A stretch of 39,554 nt of DNA from Bacteroidales bacterium (GTDB lineage Bacteria > Bacteroidota > Bacteroidia > Bacteroidales > Bacteroidaceae), in assembly GCA_004557035.1 (NCBI GenBank), contig SFFB01000021.1, forward strand, positions 1-39,554. The letters run 5' to 3'. Below, one piece after another: positions 25,315-35,077 of this stretch (its first letter is position 1; each line of letters opens with the position of its first letter). The position numbers and the translations under genes were made by a program. The notes under the pieces were generated by a model. It was not told the origin of the DNA. It did no database searches and saw only the letters and a list, made by a program, of their open reading frames with translations.

Positions 25315-26751
25315 ATGAAACTCAACGATATCGCCCAACTGCAGCAACAACTTGACACGCCACTATTTGCCCAACTCTCGCAGACCGCCGACGAGCTGGG
25401 TTTGCCTTGTTATGTGGTGGGCGGCTACGTGCGCGATTTGATTATCGGCCGTCCCACAAACGACATCGATGTGGTCGTTGTGGGGAGCGGCATAGAAATG
25501 GCCCGGCACTTTGCCAAAAGCCTCGGACGCGGCGCTCATCTGAGCGTATTCAAAAACTTCGGCACGGCACAGGTGAAATACCGCGAGACCGAAGTAGAGT
25601 TTGTAGGCGCACGGCGCGAAAGCTACAACCGCGACTCGCGCAAGCCTATCGTCGAAGACGGTACGCTGCAAGACGACCAAAACAGGCGAGACTTCACCAT
25701 CAACGCTATGGCGCTTTGTCTCAACAAAGACCATTTCGGCGAATTGCTCGACCCTTTCGGCGGTCTCGAAGACCTGCAAGACGGCATCATCCGCACGCCC
25801 CTCGACCCGGACATCACCTTCAGCGACGACCCGCTCCGCATGATGCGCTGCGTGAGATTTGCCACACAACTGCGTTTCTATATCGACGAAGAAACCTTTG
25901 AGGCACTCGGCCGCAACGCCGACCGACTGAAAATCGTGAGCGGCGAGCGCATCATCGTGGAACTCAACAAAATCATCGAGTCGCCGCAACCTTCACGCGG
26001 TTTTGTGGAACTACATCGCTCAGGCTTGCTTGCCAAAATATTGCCCGAACTTGCCGCTCTTGACATCGTGGAGACCTGTCAGGGCAGGAAGCATAAAAAC
26101 AACTTCTATCATACGCTCGAGGTGCTCGACAATGTGGCAGAGCGTGGCGGCGGTCTATGGCTTCGCTGGGCTGCACTGCTCCACGATGTGGGCAAAACCA
26201 AGAGCAAACGCTGGGACCCTGCCATCGGATGGACCTTCCATAACCACAACTTCATAGGAGAGAAGATGGTGCCCGGCATCTTTAAGCGACTCAAACTGCC
26301 GCTCGACGAGCGACTCAAATACGTAAAGAAACTCGTTGGCCTGCATATGCGCCCCATCGCCATTGCCGACGACGAAGTAACCGATAGTGCCGTGCGGCGA
26401 CTGCTCTTTGACGCCGGCGACGACATCGACGACCTCATGTTGCTCTGCGAAGCCGACATCACAAGCAAAAACGAGGTGCGCAAACAAAACTTCCTTCAAA
26501 ACTTCAAGATGGTGAGGGAGAAGTTGGTAATGATTGAAGAGAAAGACCGCATCCGCAACTTCCAGCCGCCCGTTGACGGCACGGAAATTATGCAGCTCTT
26601 CAACATACAGCCCTGCCGCGCCATCGGCGAAATAAAGACCGCACTCAAAGACGCCATCCTCGACGGGCAAGTGCCCAACGAACACGAGGCGGCGCTGGCC
26701 TTCGTCATCGAAAAAGGACGCTCACTCGGACTCAATCCCATCACAGACTGA
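25315..26751 (+). CDS. CCA tRNA nucleotidyltransferase / poly(A) polymerase family with HD domain
   Basis: A 478-residue class II nucleotidyltransferase. The head contains CYVVGGYVRDLIIGR with NDIDVVVVG (metal-binding Asp pair), RRDFTINAMAL and the DPLRMMRCVRFA motif for nucleotide recognition. The C-terminal half holds an HD phosphohydrolase domain (FYHTLEVLDNV, LLHDVGKTKSKR, HNFIGEKM, LVGLHMRP). This layout matches bifunctional CCA-adding enzymes of Bacteroidota, which restore the 3' CCA of tRNA; distinguishing CCA addition from poly(A) polymerase needs experiment. The ATG at 25315 is chosen; the open frame continues upstream only as a shadow of folE. Confidence 0.88.
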   Translation: MKLNDIAQLQQQLDTPLFAQLSQTADELGLPCYVVGGYVRDLIIGRPTNDIDVVVVGSGIEMARHFAKSLGRGAHLSVFKNFGTAQVKYRETEVEFVGARRESYNRDSRKPIVEDGTLQDDQNRRDFTINAMALCLNKDHFGELLDPFGGLEDLQDGIIRTPLDPDITFSDDPLRMMRCVRFATQLRFYIDEETFEALGRNADRLKIVSGERIIVELNKIIESPQPSRGFVELHRSGLLAKILPELAALDIVETCQGRKHKNNFYHTLEVLDNVAERGGGLWLRWAALLHDVGKTKSKRWDPAIGWTFHNHNFIGEKMVPGIFKRLKLPLDERLKYVKKLVGLHMRPIAIADDEVTDSAVRRLLFDAGDDIDDLMLLCEADITSKNEVRKQNFLQNFKMVREKLVMIEEKDRIRNFQPPVDGTEIMQLFNIQPCRAIGEIKTALKDAILDGQVPNEHEAALAFVIEKGRSLGLNPITD

Positions 26752-26778
26752 GCACACCACCTCACCCTATCAACCTCT

Positions 26779-28611
26779 ATGAGAAAAATCGAATTGCTCG
26801 CGCCGGCACGCAATCTGACGTGTGGACTTGAAGCCGTGAAACACGGTGCCGACGCCGTCTATATTGGCGGTCCGTCGTTTGGCGCACGTTCTGCCGCGGC
26901 CAATTCGATCGAAGACATTGCCGAGCTTTGCCGTCAGGCCCACATCTATGGGGCAAAAGTCTACGTGGCTCTCAACACCATTATAAAAGAAGACGAGCTC
27001 AAGGAGGCGGTGCGCGTGATAAACGCCCTCTATGCCGCCAAAGTCGACGCCCTCATCGTCCAAGACCTCGCTCTGCTAAGGCTCGACCTTCCGCCCATTG
27101 CCCTGCACGCTTCTACACAGATGGACAATCGCACGGCCGACAAGGTGAAGTTTCTGCAAAACGAGGGACTCACTCAGGTAGTGCTGGCTCGCGAACTCTC
27201 ATTGCGTGAAATACGCCAAATCCACGACCAAACCGACGTGAGTCTCGAGGCCTTTGTTCACGGAGCCCTCTGTGTGAGTTACAGCGGCCGCTGCTATGCG
27301 TCGCAACACTGCTTCGGCCGTTCGGCCAACCGCGGTGAATGTGCCCAGTTTTGCCGTATGGCTTTCGACCTCACCGACCATAACGACAGGCCGCTTTTGA
27401 AAGAGCGCCATTGGCTTTCGCTTAAAGACATGTGCCGCATAGACCATCTTGAGGCGATGCTCGACGCCGGCGTGTCATCGTTCAAGATTGAGGGACGACT
27501 CAAGGACGTGGCTTATGTCAAGAATGTTACTGCCGCCTATCGCCAAGCTCTCGACGCCATCATCGCGCGCCGCTCAGACGAGTTCTGCAGAAGTTCATTC
27601 GGCTCGTCGGCCTATACTTTCACGCCACAACTCACGAAGAGCTTCAACCGCGGCTTTACCGACTATTTCCTCACAGCGCCCACACCCGATATGGCCAACC
27701 ATGCCACGCCCAAATCCATAGGCGAACCCATCGGGCAAACCACCCGGGCAGTGAAAGGGCGCGTGTTTGACCTCCTTTTGCATAAAGACACGACACTCTC
27801 TGCCGGTGACGGTCTTTGTTTCATCGACGAAAAAGGCCGTTTGCAAGGCTTCCGACTCAACCGTTGTGAAGGTTCCAGATGCTTTGCCGCCTCCGAGGTC
27901 AATATTCCCCGCACCTTGATCTATCGCAACCACGACGCCGCTTTCGAGCGCCTGCTTGCCTCACCTACGGCCACGCGCACCATGTGGCTCGACTTTATTT
28001 TGGGTGAAAACGAAAACGGTTATAGCCTGACGGCAAAAGACGAAATGGGCTTTGAGGTTACAGCCTCGGCCGACTGTCTTAAAGAAGAGGCCCGTAGCGA
28101 ACAAGCGGAGCAATGCCGCAAACAGCTGTCCAAACTCGGCGGCACGCCCTTCACACTGCGCCGCTTAGACATCAACCTTCTCGGCAACCGCTTCATCCCG
28201 GCGTCGGTCTTGGCCGGTTTGCGCCGTCAGGCCATCGAACTGCTTTTAGAGCAACATATCACAGCCTATCATACTGAGCAACGACCGTCCCGCCGTTCTC
28301 ATACGGCGGCCGAAGCACGCACGTTGGTCTGCTCGCCGTCTTATCAAGCCAATGTGGCCAACTCTGTGGCCGAGCGGCTTTTTGAGAGCCTCGAACTCCC
28401 ACGACCTGCCAAGGCCTTTGAGTTGTCTGAGCCCGCGAAGCCACTCATCATGACCTGTCGTTATTGCCTGCGGCGCGAACTCCATTGCTGTCTCAAGACA
28501 CCACAAGGCCGCGCCGTGCCGGGACCGCTCTCATTGCGCCTTGCCGACGGCCGGAAGTTCTCACTCAAGTTTGACTGTGCCCAATGCCAAATGCAGGTTT
28601 ATGCAGAATAA
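26779..28611 (+). CDS. Peptidase U32 family protein
   Basis: A 610-residue U32 family protein. It begins with the family N-terminus ELLAPARNLTCGLEAVKHGADAVYIGG, contains the signature EAFVHGALCVSYSGRCYAS (near 155-175) and CAQFCRM cysteines downstream, followed by SLKDMCRIDHL and FKIEGRLKDVAYV. The C-terminal region ends with a cysteine cluster (MTCRYCLRRELHCC and FDCAQCQMQ). U32 members such as RlhA and TrhP modify RNA by hydroxylation, so an RNA-modifying role is more likely than collagenase activity, though the exact target is not evident. The stop overlaps the next start by 11 bases. Confidence 0.88.
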   Translation: MRKIELLAPARNLTCGLEAVKHGADAVYIGGPSFGARSAAANSIEDIAELCRQAHIYGAKVYVALNTIIKEDELKEAVRVINALYAAKVDALIVQDLALLRLDLPPIALHASTQMDNRTADKVKFLQNEGLTQVVLARELSLREIRQIHDQTDVSLEAFVHGALCVSYSGRCYASQHCFGRSANRGECAQFCRMAFDLTDHNDRPLLKERHWLSLKDMCRIDHLEAMLDAGVSSFKIEGRLKDVAYVKNVTAAYRQALDAIIARRSDEFCRSSFGSSAYTFTPQLTKSFNRGFTDYFLTAPTPDMANHATPKSIGEPIGQTTRAVKGRVFDLLLHKDTTLSAGDGLCFIDEKGRLQGFRLNRCEGSRCFAASEVNIPRTLIYRNHDAAFERLLASPTATRTMWLDFILGENENGYSLTAKDEMGFEVTASADCLKEEARSEQAEQCRKQLSKLGGTPFTLRRLDINLLGNRFIPASVLAGLRRQAIELLLEQHITAYHTEQRPSRRSHTAAEARTLVCSPSYQANVANSVAERLFESLELPRPAKAFELSEPAKPLIMTCRYCLRRELHCCLKTPQGRAVPGPLSLRLADGRKFSLKFDCAQCQMQVYAE

Positions 28612-29695
28612 GTCCGTACATACCCCATCCAATGCCAACCGGCTGCGTCAAAGACTGACGTGGCTCTTTCTGCTGTTTGTCGGCCTGTTCTCCGCTTGTC
28701 AGACACCTGTGGAGAGCGACGAATGGTCGTCGGACAATCCGCTGGCGGTCGACTCCATTGATTTCATCAAGACCCGCCATTATTGGAAAGGCTACAACTT
28801 TGAGACCACCGATACCCTCAGAGTGCAGCGTCTCAAGCCCGATTTCCTCAGCCTCTTTAAGGTGACCGACAGCCTTGCGACTGTCACCGAAGGCGAACAA
28901 CTCGTAGTGAACGACATCGCCCGCTTTGCCACCGACAGCGACACCGTGATATGGGTAAAACTCACGGCTGTCGGCGTCAATTATTTCACGGCTTGGACAG
29001 ACAGCACCACACGACAAGCGTCTTCGTCAATGCCTAAACCCGTCACTGGATGGATTAAAGAGGCAGATTTCATCAAGCGAGTCGTCCCTGACCGGCCTGT
29101 GTCGAAACTCATCTATACGATGGGCAAGATGTCGTTTCGCATCGTCACAGCCATCTTGGCCATACTGACGTTTGCCACCCTCTTATGGCTGCGCCGCATC
29201 AACCACCGTCCACCGCTCTGCGTCAAAGGTGGTTATCCCATGCTGCTCTCTGTCATCTTCGGCCTATGTGTGGTTTTCCATCGCACCATCTGGCATTTTG
29301 TCCCCGGCGACTGGGTGGCCTACTATTTCAATCCGACGCTCAATCCCCTGAAGTCCGGACTTCCGCTCATCGTCGCCTTATTTTTGGCCTCGTTTTGGGG
29401 ACTCATCGTCGTTGTCATCGCCACACTCGAAGACCAGCTGCGCAGTGCGCCGTCTTTTGGCAAAGCCGTTCATGCCTTGCTCTACCTTGTCGGTCAAAAT
29501 CTTGTGGTGTTTGGCGTAGTGGCCGTTTTGTTGCCCTACTATCTCTCGGTCGTGGCCTTTGCGACCTATGCCTTCTGGCTCATCAGACGCTACCGGCGCC
29601 AGCGCCACCATCATCCCCTCTACCGTTGCGGTGCCTGTGGCGCTGTGCTTGACCGTCCGGGGACTTGTCACCATTGCGGCGCAGTCAACCGTTAG
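28601..29695 (+). CDS. Lipoprotein-like membrane protein with SH3-like domain and zinc ribbon
   Basis: A 364-residue protein starting at ATG 28601, overlapping the U32 gene by 11 bases. The N-terminus has a basic stretch and a lipobox (LFVGLFSAC, Cys about 33). Residues about 35-170 form a soluble domain with a bacterial SH3-like pattern (VTEGEQLVVNDIARF..VIWVKL..TGWIKEADF). Four or five hydrophobic helices follow (about 175-335), and the C-terminus is a small zinc ribbon (CGACGAVLDRPGTCHHCG). The family occurs in Bacteroidales without known function. A lipid-anchored N-terminus combined with a cytosolic zinc ribbon is the predicted topology, but the lipobox could instead be part of an ordinary signal anchor. 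Confidence 0.75.
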   Translation: MQNKSVHTPSNANRLRQRLTWLFLLFVGLFSACQTPVESDEWSSDNPLAVDSIDFIKTRHYWKGYNFETTDTLRVQRLKPDFLSLFKVTDSLATVTEGEQLVVNDIARFATDSDTVIWVKLTAVGVNYFTAWTDSTTRQASSSMPKPVTGWIKEADFIKRVVPDRPVSKLIYTMGKMSFRIVTAILAILTFATLLWLRRINHRPPLCVKGGYPMLLSVIFGLCVVFHRTIWHFVPGDWVAYYFNPTLNPLKSGLPLIVALFLASFWGLIVVVIATLEDQLRSAPSFGKAVHALLYLVGQNLVVFGVVAVLLPYYLSVVAFATYAFWLIRRYRRQRHHHPLYRCGACGAVLDRPGTCHHCGAVNR

Positions 29696-29737
29696 CCGTT
29701 CCCGTCCCGAATATTAATCCTATCTATATATTATTGT

Positions 29738-31081
29738 ATGTTTGAAAATCTCAGCGAAAGACTTGAACGCTCCTTCAAGATTTTGAAGGGTGAAGGTCGC
29801 ATCACCGAAATCAACGTAGCCGAAACGCTCAAAGACGTGCGCCGAGCCCTCATCGACGCCGACGTCAACTATAAAGTAGCCAAAAGCTTTACCGACACGG
29901 TCAAGCAAAAAGCTCTCGGCCAGAACGTGCTCACCAGCGTGAAGCCGGGACAGCTCATGGTCAAGATTGTGCACGACGAACTGGCCACCTTGATGGGCGG
30001 ACAAGCCGTCGACCTTCAGTTCAAGAGCCACCCGTCGGTCGTTCTTATGGCCGGTCTCAACGGTGCCGGTAAGACCACGCTTTCGGGCAAGCTTGCACTT
30101 TTGCTCAAAAACAAGAAAAACCGCCATCCCCTTCTCGTGGCCTGCGACGTCTATCGTCCGGCCGCCATCGAGCAGCTTTGTGTCTTGGCCGAGCAGATTG
30201 GCGTGCCCGTCTATAAAAATCTCGAGTCGTCCGACCCTGTTCAGATTGCCATCGAAGGCATTCGCGAAGCCAAGAGTCGCAACTTCGACACCGTCATCAT
30301 AGACACCGCCGGTCGTCTGGCCGTCGACGAGGCTTTGATGAACGAGATTGCGGCCATCAAGGAGGCCACCAAGCCCGACGAAACCCTTTTTGTGGTTGAC
30401 TCCATGACTGGTCAAGACGCCGTCAACACGGCCCTCGAGTTCAACAACCGTCTCGACTACGACGGCGTAGTGCTCACCAAGCTCGACGGCGACACCCGCG
30501 GCGGTGCTGCCTTGTCCATCCGCACCGTCGTCGACAAGCCCATCAAGTTTGTCGGCACAGGCGAAAAGATGGAAGCCCTCGACGTATTCCATCCCGAGCG
30601 TATGGCCGACCGCATCCTCGGCATGGGCGACATCGTCAGTCTCGTGGAGCGAGCCCAAGAGCAATACGACGAAGAAGAAGCCCGTAAACTGCAAAAGAAA
30701 ATACGCAAAAACCAGTTCGACTTTGAAGACTTCCTGGCCCAAATCCAGCAAATCAAGAAGATGGGCAACATCAAAGACCTCGCCTCTATGATACCCGGCG
30801 TGGGCAAAGCCATCAAAGACGTCGACATCGACGACAACGCCTTCAAGGGCATCGAAGCCATCATCCAGTCTATGACACCGCGCGAGCGCAAAAATCCCGA
30901 AATCCTCAACACAAGCCGCAAAATGCGCATCGCCAAAGGTTCGGGCACCAACATAGGCGAGGTGAACCGTCTCATCAAGCAGTTTGAGCAGACCCGCAAG
31001 ATGATGAAGATGATGACCGGCACCAAGATGGGCCGCCTTATGAAACACATGCCCGGTATGCCGGGAATGGCGGGAAAATAA
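29738..31081 (+). CDS. ffh: Signal recognition particle protein Ffh
   Basis: A 447-residue SRP54 GTPase that targets nascent membrane proteins with 4.5S RNA. The N domain is followed by the G domain motifs GLNGAGKTTLSGKLA (G1), the DVYRPAAIEQL segment, DTAGRL (G3) and TKLDGDTRGGAAL (G4/closing loop). The methionine-rich M domain ends in KMMKMMTGTKMGRLMKHMPGM, the signal-peptide and RNA-binding part. All motifs are intact and the length is normal. folD follows after 42 bases. Confidence 0.96.
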   Translation: MFENLSERLERSFKILKGEGRITEINVAETLKDVRRALIDADVNYKVAKSFTDTVKQKALGQNVLTSVKPGQLMVKIVHDELATLMGGQAVDLQFKSHPSVVLMAGLNGAGKTTLSGKLALLLKNKKNRHPLLVACDVYRPAAIEQLCVLAEQIGVPVYKNLESSDPVQIAIEGIREAKSRNFDTVIIDTAGRLAVDEALMNEIAAIKEATKPDETLFVVDSMTGQDAVNTALEFNNRLDYDGVVLTKLDGDTRGGAALSIRTVVDKPIKFVGTGEKMEALDVFHPERMADRILGMGDIVSLVERAQEQYDEEEARKLQKKIRKNQFDFEDFLAQIQQIKKMGNIKDLASMIPGVGKAIKDVDIDDNAFKGIEAIIQSMTPRERKNPEILNTSRKMRIAKGSGTNIGEVNRLIKQFEQTRKMMKMMTGTKMGRLMKHMPGMPGMAGK

Positions 31082-31123
31082 CTTAGACTCAATCACCCAC
31101 CACACAAAAACCATACCATAACT

Positions 31124-32002
31124 ATGCAAATCATCGACGGAAAAGCCACGGCGACTGCCATCAAGCAGGAAATAGCCGAAAGCGTGAAACAACTGATGGC
31201 CCAAGGGCATCGCCGTCCCTGCTTGGCCGCCATTCTTGTGGGCCATGACGGTGGCAGCGAAACCTACGTCCACAACAAGGTTTTGGCCTGTGAGGCCTGC
31301 GGTTTCGACTCCCGTCTCATTCGTCTTGAAGACACCGTCAGCGAGAGTGAACTGCTTGACTGTATCGACTCGCTCAACGCCGACAAAGGCGTCGACGGTT
31401 TCATCGTCCAGCTTCCTTTGCCTGCCCATATCGACAAGACCCGCGTCATCGAGTCCATCCGTCCCGACAAAGACGTAGACGGCTTCCATCCCGTCAACGT
31501 GGGTCGGCTGGCTATCGGGCTGCCGGGCTTCATCTCGGCCACGCCTCTGGGCATACTCACCCTCTTGCGTCGTTATGGCATCGACACCAAAGGCAAAGAG
31601 TGCGTCATACTTGGCCGTAGCAACATTGTGGGTAAACCGCTCTCCCAACTGATGATGCAGAAGGGCTATGGCGACACCACGGTCACCGTCTGTCACAGCC
31701 ACAGCCGCGACATTGCCGCCACCTGCCGCCGTGCCGACATCCTGATTGCCGCCATTGGCCGTCCCGGCTATGTTACGGCTGATATGGTCAAGCCGGGAGC
31801 CGTGGTCATCGACGTCGGCACCACCCGTGTGCCCGATGCCTCCCGAAAGAGTGGCTTCCGTCTGTCGGGCGACGTCTGTTTCGACGAGGTGGCTCCCCTT
31901 TGCAGCTACATCACACCCGTGCCCGGCGGCGTCGGTCCCATGACCATCTGTATGCTCATGCTCAATACGCTCACTGCCGCCCGACACGAGTATTACGACT
32001 AA
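31124..32002 (+). CDS. folD: Bifunctional methylenetetrahydrofolate dehydrogenase/cyclohydrolase
   Basis: A 292-residue FolD that oxidises 5,10-methylene-THF and hydrolyses the methenyl product. The family signatures SETYVHNKVLACEACG (with catalytic Lys), FIVQLPLPAHID, DVDGFHPVNVGRL, the NADP-binding GRSNIVGKPLSQLM and the C-terminal PVPGGVGPMT are present. Located after ffh, before the octamer tract that precedes gmd. Confidence 0.95.
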   Translation: MQIIDGKATATAIKQEIAESVKQLMAQGHRRPCLAAILVGHDGGSETYVHNKVLACEACGFDSRLIRLEDTVSESELLDCIDSLNADKGVDGFIVQLPLPAHIDKTRVIESIRPDKDVDGFHPVNVGRLAIGLPGFISATPLGILTLLRRYGIDTKGKECVILGRSNIVGKPLSQLMMQKGYGDTTVTVCHSHSRDIAATCRRADILIAAIGRPGYVTADMVKPGAVVIDVGTTRVPDASRKSGFRLSGDVCFDEVAPLCSYITPVPGGVGPMTICMLMLNTLTAARHEYYD

Positions 32003-32009
32003 CCTAAAG

Positions 32010-32238
32010 TCGAAGAGACAAAAAAGTCAAAGAGACAAAAAGACAAAGAGACAAAGAGTGGCTTGGTCGCTAAAAACTCTTTTAGTCAAAGAGACAAAAA
32101 GACAAAGAGTCAAAGAAACAAAGAGTGGCTTGGCCGCTAAAAACTCTTTTAGTCTTTTAGACTCTTAGTCTTTTAGTCTTTTAGTCTCTTAGTCTTTTAG
32201 TCTCTTAGTCTTTTAGACTCTTAGACTTTTAGACTCAT
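32010..32238 (+). repeat. Octamer tract with two hairpin cores before gmd
   Basis: The longest tract in the window. Two partly duplicated blocks each carry a purine arm (AAAGACAAAGAGACAAAGAG), the core GTGGCTTGG(T/C)CGCTAAAAACTC (near 32058 and 32125) and CTTTTAGTC; the second continues into a pyrimidine run of TTAGTCTC/TTAGACTC/TTTTAGTC units ending 16 bases before the gmd ATG. The first core differs by one base (TGGTCGC). Confidence 0.7.
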
Positions 32239-32254
32239 AAAAACCGCTTATATA

Positions 32255-33379
32255 ATGGAAAAACAAAAGACTGCGCTCATCACCGGTGTGACCGGCCAAG
32301 ATGGCAGCTACCTCAGCGAATTTTTGCTCTCCAAGGGCTATGCCGTGCATGGCCTCATCCGCCGATCGTCTGTAGACTATCGCGAGCGCATCGCCCACCT
32401 CGAAGGTCGTGAAGGCTTCCACCTCCACTATGGCGACCTCGGCGACTCGATGTCGCTGGTCAAAGTGGTTGATGCCGTACGTCCCGACGAAATCTACAAT
32501 TTGGCCGCCCAGAGTCACGTGCAGGTGTCGTTCGACTCGCCCGAGTTCACCGCCGACGTCGACGCCACAGGCGTGTTGCGCGTGCTTGAAGCCGTCCGTG
32601 CTTGCCATCTCGAAAAGACCTGTCGCATTTACCAAGCCTCTACGTCCGAGCTTTATGGCAAGGTCGAGGAAGTGCCGCAAAACGAGAACACGCCTTTCCA
32701 CCCCTACTCGCCTTATGCTGTGGCCAAACTCTATGGTTATTGGATTGTCAAGGAATACCGTGAGGCCTATAACATGTTCTGCTGCTCGGGCATCCTTTTC
32801 AACCACGAGAGTGAGCGTCGCGGCGAAACCTTCGTCACCCGCAAAATCACCCTTGCCGCCGCACGCATCGCCCAGGGCTGCCAAGACTGCCTCTATCTCG
32901 GCAACATGGACTCTCTGCGCGACTGGGGCTATGCCAAAGACTACGTGGAGTGTATGTGGCTCATCCTTCAGCACCCCACGCCCGAAGATTTCGTCATTGC
33001 CACCGGCGTGCAACACTCCGTGCGCGAGTTTGTCGACCTGGCCTTCCGTCACGCCGGCATCGAGCTCGAGTTTGTGGGCAAGGGCCTCGACGAGCGCGGC
33101 GTTTGTCGCTCTGTCTCAGCAGGCGCCAACCCCGACCTTGTGGGCAAGACCCTTGTGGCCGTGAGCCGCGACTTCTATCGGCCCACCGACGTGGTCAATC
33201 TCTGGGGCGACCCCACCAAGGCCCGTGCCAAGTTGGGCTGGAACCCTGCCAAGACTTCCTTCGAAGAGCTCGTCCGTATCATGGTGGAGCACGACATGGC
33301 CAAGGTGGCAGCCGACGGCGCCGCAGCCCGTGTGCGCACCAACCTGGCCGAGTATCTCGAAAAAGGCATTGTCAAATAG
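32255..33379 (+). CDS. gmd: GDP-mannose 4,6-dehydratase
   Basis: A 374-residue short-chain dehydrogenase-type enzyme that converts GDP-mannose to GDP-4-keto-6-deoxymannose, the first step to GDP-L-fucose. The N-terminal Rossmann motif is GVTGQDGSYLSEFL; RRSS follows in the NADP site; STSELYGKV carries the catalytic Thr/Ser-Glu; YSPYAVAKLYG is the YxxxK motif. NHESERRGETFVTRKIT and WGYAKDYVE are family signatures. Its product is the substrate of Fcl encoded 399 bases downstream. Confidence 0.95.
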   Translation: MEKQKTALITGVTGQDGSYLSEFLLSKGYAVHGLIRRSSVDYRERIAHLEGREGFHLHYGDLGDSMSLVKVVDAVRPDEIYNLAAQSHVQVSFDSPEFTADVDATGVLRVLEAVRACHLEKTCRIYQASTSELYGKVEEVPQNENTPFHPYSPYAVAKLYGYWIVKEYREAYNMFCCSGILFNHESERRGETFVTRKITLAAARIAQGCQDCLYLGNMDSLRDWGYAKDYVECMWLILQHPTPEDFVIATGVQHSVREFVDLAFRHAGIELEFVGKGLDERGVCRSVSAGANPDLVGKTLVAVSRDFYRPTDVVNLWGDPTKARAKLGWNPAKTSFEELVRIMVEHDMAKVAADGAAARVRTNLAEYLEKGIVK

Positions 33380-33778
33380 AAAGACAAAAAGACAAAGAGA
33401 CAAAAAGACAAAGAGCTATCGGCGGCCCTGCAAGCCCTGAAGGGGCGCCACATATCAGCCCGGGTCGAAGGCCCGGGTAACGGAAGCTCCTCTAATTTCC
33501 GGCCTGTAAGGTCGGCACAATACAGGACCATTATGCATATAAATCAATAAATCGCCGCTTGGGGTGCCGACCTTACAGGCCGGAATATGGGAGGCCATAT
33601 TAAACCCAGGCCTGACGACCTGGGCTATATATGTGACGCCCTTACAGGGCTTGCCGGGCCGCTCAAACTCTTAGCCTCGAAGAGACAAAAAGACAAAGAG
33701 TGGCTTGGCCGCTAAAAACTCTCTTAGACTTTTAGACTCTTAGTCTCTTAGACTCTTAGTCTGTTATATATAAAAAAA
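33380..33778. repeat. Paired REP units between octamer tracts (gmd-fcl gap)
   Basis: A short purine octamer tract (33380-33417), two inverted REP units (about 33432-33517 and 33564-33652), then a full octamer tract with core at about 33698-33721 and a pyrimidine arm ending near 33766, 12 bases before fcl. Each REP unit has GCCCTGAAGGGGC or GCCCTTACAGGGC, CCCGGG or CCCAGG with its partner, and GGCCTGTAAGGTCGGCA or its complement. No gene is seen in these 399 bases. Confidence 0.7.
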
Positions 33779-34720
33779 ATGGAACAAAACGCCAAAATCT
33801 ATGTGGCCGGCCACCGCGGTATGGTGGGCTCGGCCATAGTCCGTGCCTTGAAGCGCCAAGGCTACGACAATATTATCACGCGCACACACGCCGAGCTCGA
33901 CCTCACGCGCCAGGCCGATGTCGAAGCCTTCTTCAAGGCCGAACGTCCCGACTACGTCTTTTTGGCTGCCGCCAAAGTCGGCGGCATCGTGGCCAACAAT
34001 GAGGCCCCGGCCGACTTTATGTACCAGAACATGGCCCTCGAGATGAACGTCATTCATTCGGCGTGGCAGAGCGGTGTGCGCAAGTTGCAGTTTCTCGGTT
34101 CGTCGTGCATCTATCCCCGTCTGGCGCCGCAACCCATGCCCGAGAGCTGCCTGCTCACCTCTGCTCTCGAGCCCACCAACGAAGCCTATGCACTGGCCAA
34201 GATTTCGGGACTTAAATATTGCGAATACCTCAACCGCCAATACCACACAGACTTTATCAGCGTGATGCCCACCAACCTCTACGGTCCCGGCGACAACTAT
34301 CATCCCACCCACAGCCACGTCGTGCCTGCGCTCATACGCCGTTTTCACGAAGCCAAAGAGGCCGGACTCGACGAAGTGACTTGTTGGGGCGACGGGTCGC
34401 CACTGCGCGAGTTCCTCTATGTCGACGACCTGGCCGACCTCTGTGTGTTTTTGATGAACCACTATAGCGGTTCGGAGACGGTCAATGCCGGCACGGGCCG
34501 CGAACTCACCATCCGCGAACTCACCACGTTGGTGGCAGAGACAGTTGGCTATCGGGGACGCATCACCTGGGATACGTCCAAACCCAACGGCACGCCGCGC
34601 AAACTCCTCGACGTGTCAAAGGCGACCCGTTTGGGCTGGACGGCGAAGACCTCGCTCCGCGAGGGACTGGCGCTGGCCTACGATGATTTCCTCCACAATC
34701 CCATGCGTGCCGAGCGCTGA
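33779..34720 (+). CDS. fcl: GDP-L-fucose synthase
   Basis: A 313-residue bifunctional epimerase/reductase that turns GDP-4-keto-6-deoxymannose into GDP-L-fucose. GHRGMVGSAIVRAL is the NADP-binding Rossmann motif, SSCIYPRLAPQPMPES holds the catalytic Ser and Cys, and YALAKISGLKYCEYL is the YxxxK motif. NLYGPGDNYHP is typical. Together with Gmd and the guanylyltransferase at 1145 it completes GDP-fucose synthesis, used for capsule, glycan or O-glycosylation in Bacteroidota. Confidence 0.94.
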   Translation: MEQNAKIYVAGHRGMVGSAIVRALKRQGYDNIITRTHAELDLTRQADVEAFFKAERPDYVFLAAAKVGGIVANNEAPADFMYQNMALEMNVIHSAWQSGVRKLQFLGSSCIYPRLAPQPMPESCLLTSALEPTNEAYALAKISGLKYCEYLNRQYHTDFISVMPTNLYGPGDNYHPTHSHVVPALIRRFHEAKEAGLDEVTCWGDGSPLREFLYVDDLADLCVFLMNHYSGSETVNAGTGRELTIRELTTLVAETVGYRGRITWDTSKPNGTPRKLLDVSKATRLGWTAKTSLREGLALAYDDFLHNPMRAER

Positions 34721-34742
34721 GCGGGAGGGGAAGAAACCAAAC

Positions 34743-34825
34743 TTTTGTCTTTTGCCGCTTCGCGGGCAAAACATAAATTTGAACAAAGCAGAAAAGGCCG
34801 GGCCTCGTGTCCGGCTTTTTTATTG
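34743..34825 (+). other. Composite promoter-like/hairpin element, copy C
   Basis: TTTTGTCTTTTG at 34743-34754, TAAATTTG at 34774-34781 (26 bases from TTTTG; the second TTTG at 34751 is a canonical 19-base -33), 10 bases, then a hairpin AAAAGGCCGG (34792-34801) / CCGGCTTTT (34811-34819) with a bulged G and a T run. The spacer also holds a stem TTTTGCCGC/GCGGGCAAAA. It starts 23 bases after the fcl stop. This copy has the best promoter match of the three. Confidence 0.6.
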
Positions 34826-34865
34826 GCATGAGGGCAATTGTTAGCCTAAGCACTTTGATGCGTGT

Positions 34866-34970
34866 CCTTATGGCAGAAATTTCTGTCCTTATTCGCGTCA
34901 GCACCAGCCTTAAGCCAGGAATGAAAAAAACGGCATTTCGGTCGGAAATGTGCTTATTGGCGCCGCGTTT
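34866..34970 (+). repeat. 21-bp tandem repeat array, copy C
   Basis: Units start at 34866 (CCTTATGGCAGAAATTTCTGT), 34887 (CCTTATTCGCGTCAGCACCAG) and 34908 (CCTTAAGCCAGGAATGAAAAA), with degenerate continuation at 34929 and 34950. One frame reads CPYGRNF-CPYSRQH-QP before a stop. Confidence 0.65.
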
Positions 34971-35077
34971 AAAACTATCGCCTATTTTTCTCGCCTATTT
35001 CGTCACGGCCGAAGGCCGGTTTTGAACAGACCCGGCAACGCCCTGCTCCCTCCCCACCCCTTGCCTCCACAAAACAA

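Noticed and set aside
29720..31987. A 755-codon open frame antisense to ffh and folD
   Set aside because: It spans two highly conserved genes on the other strand, has low-complexity His/Val/Gly-rich translation and no domain.
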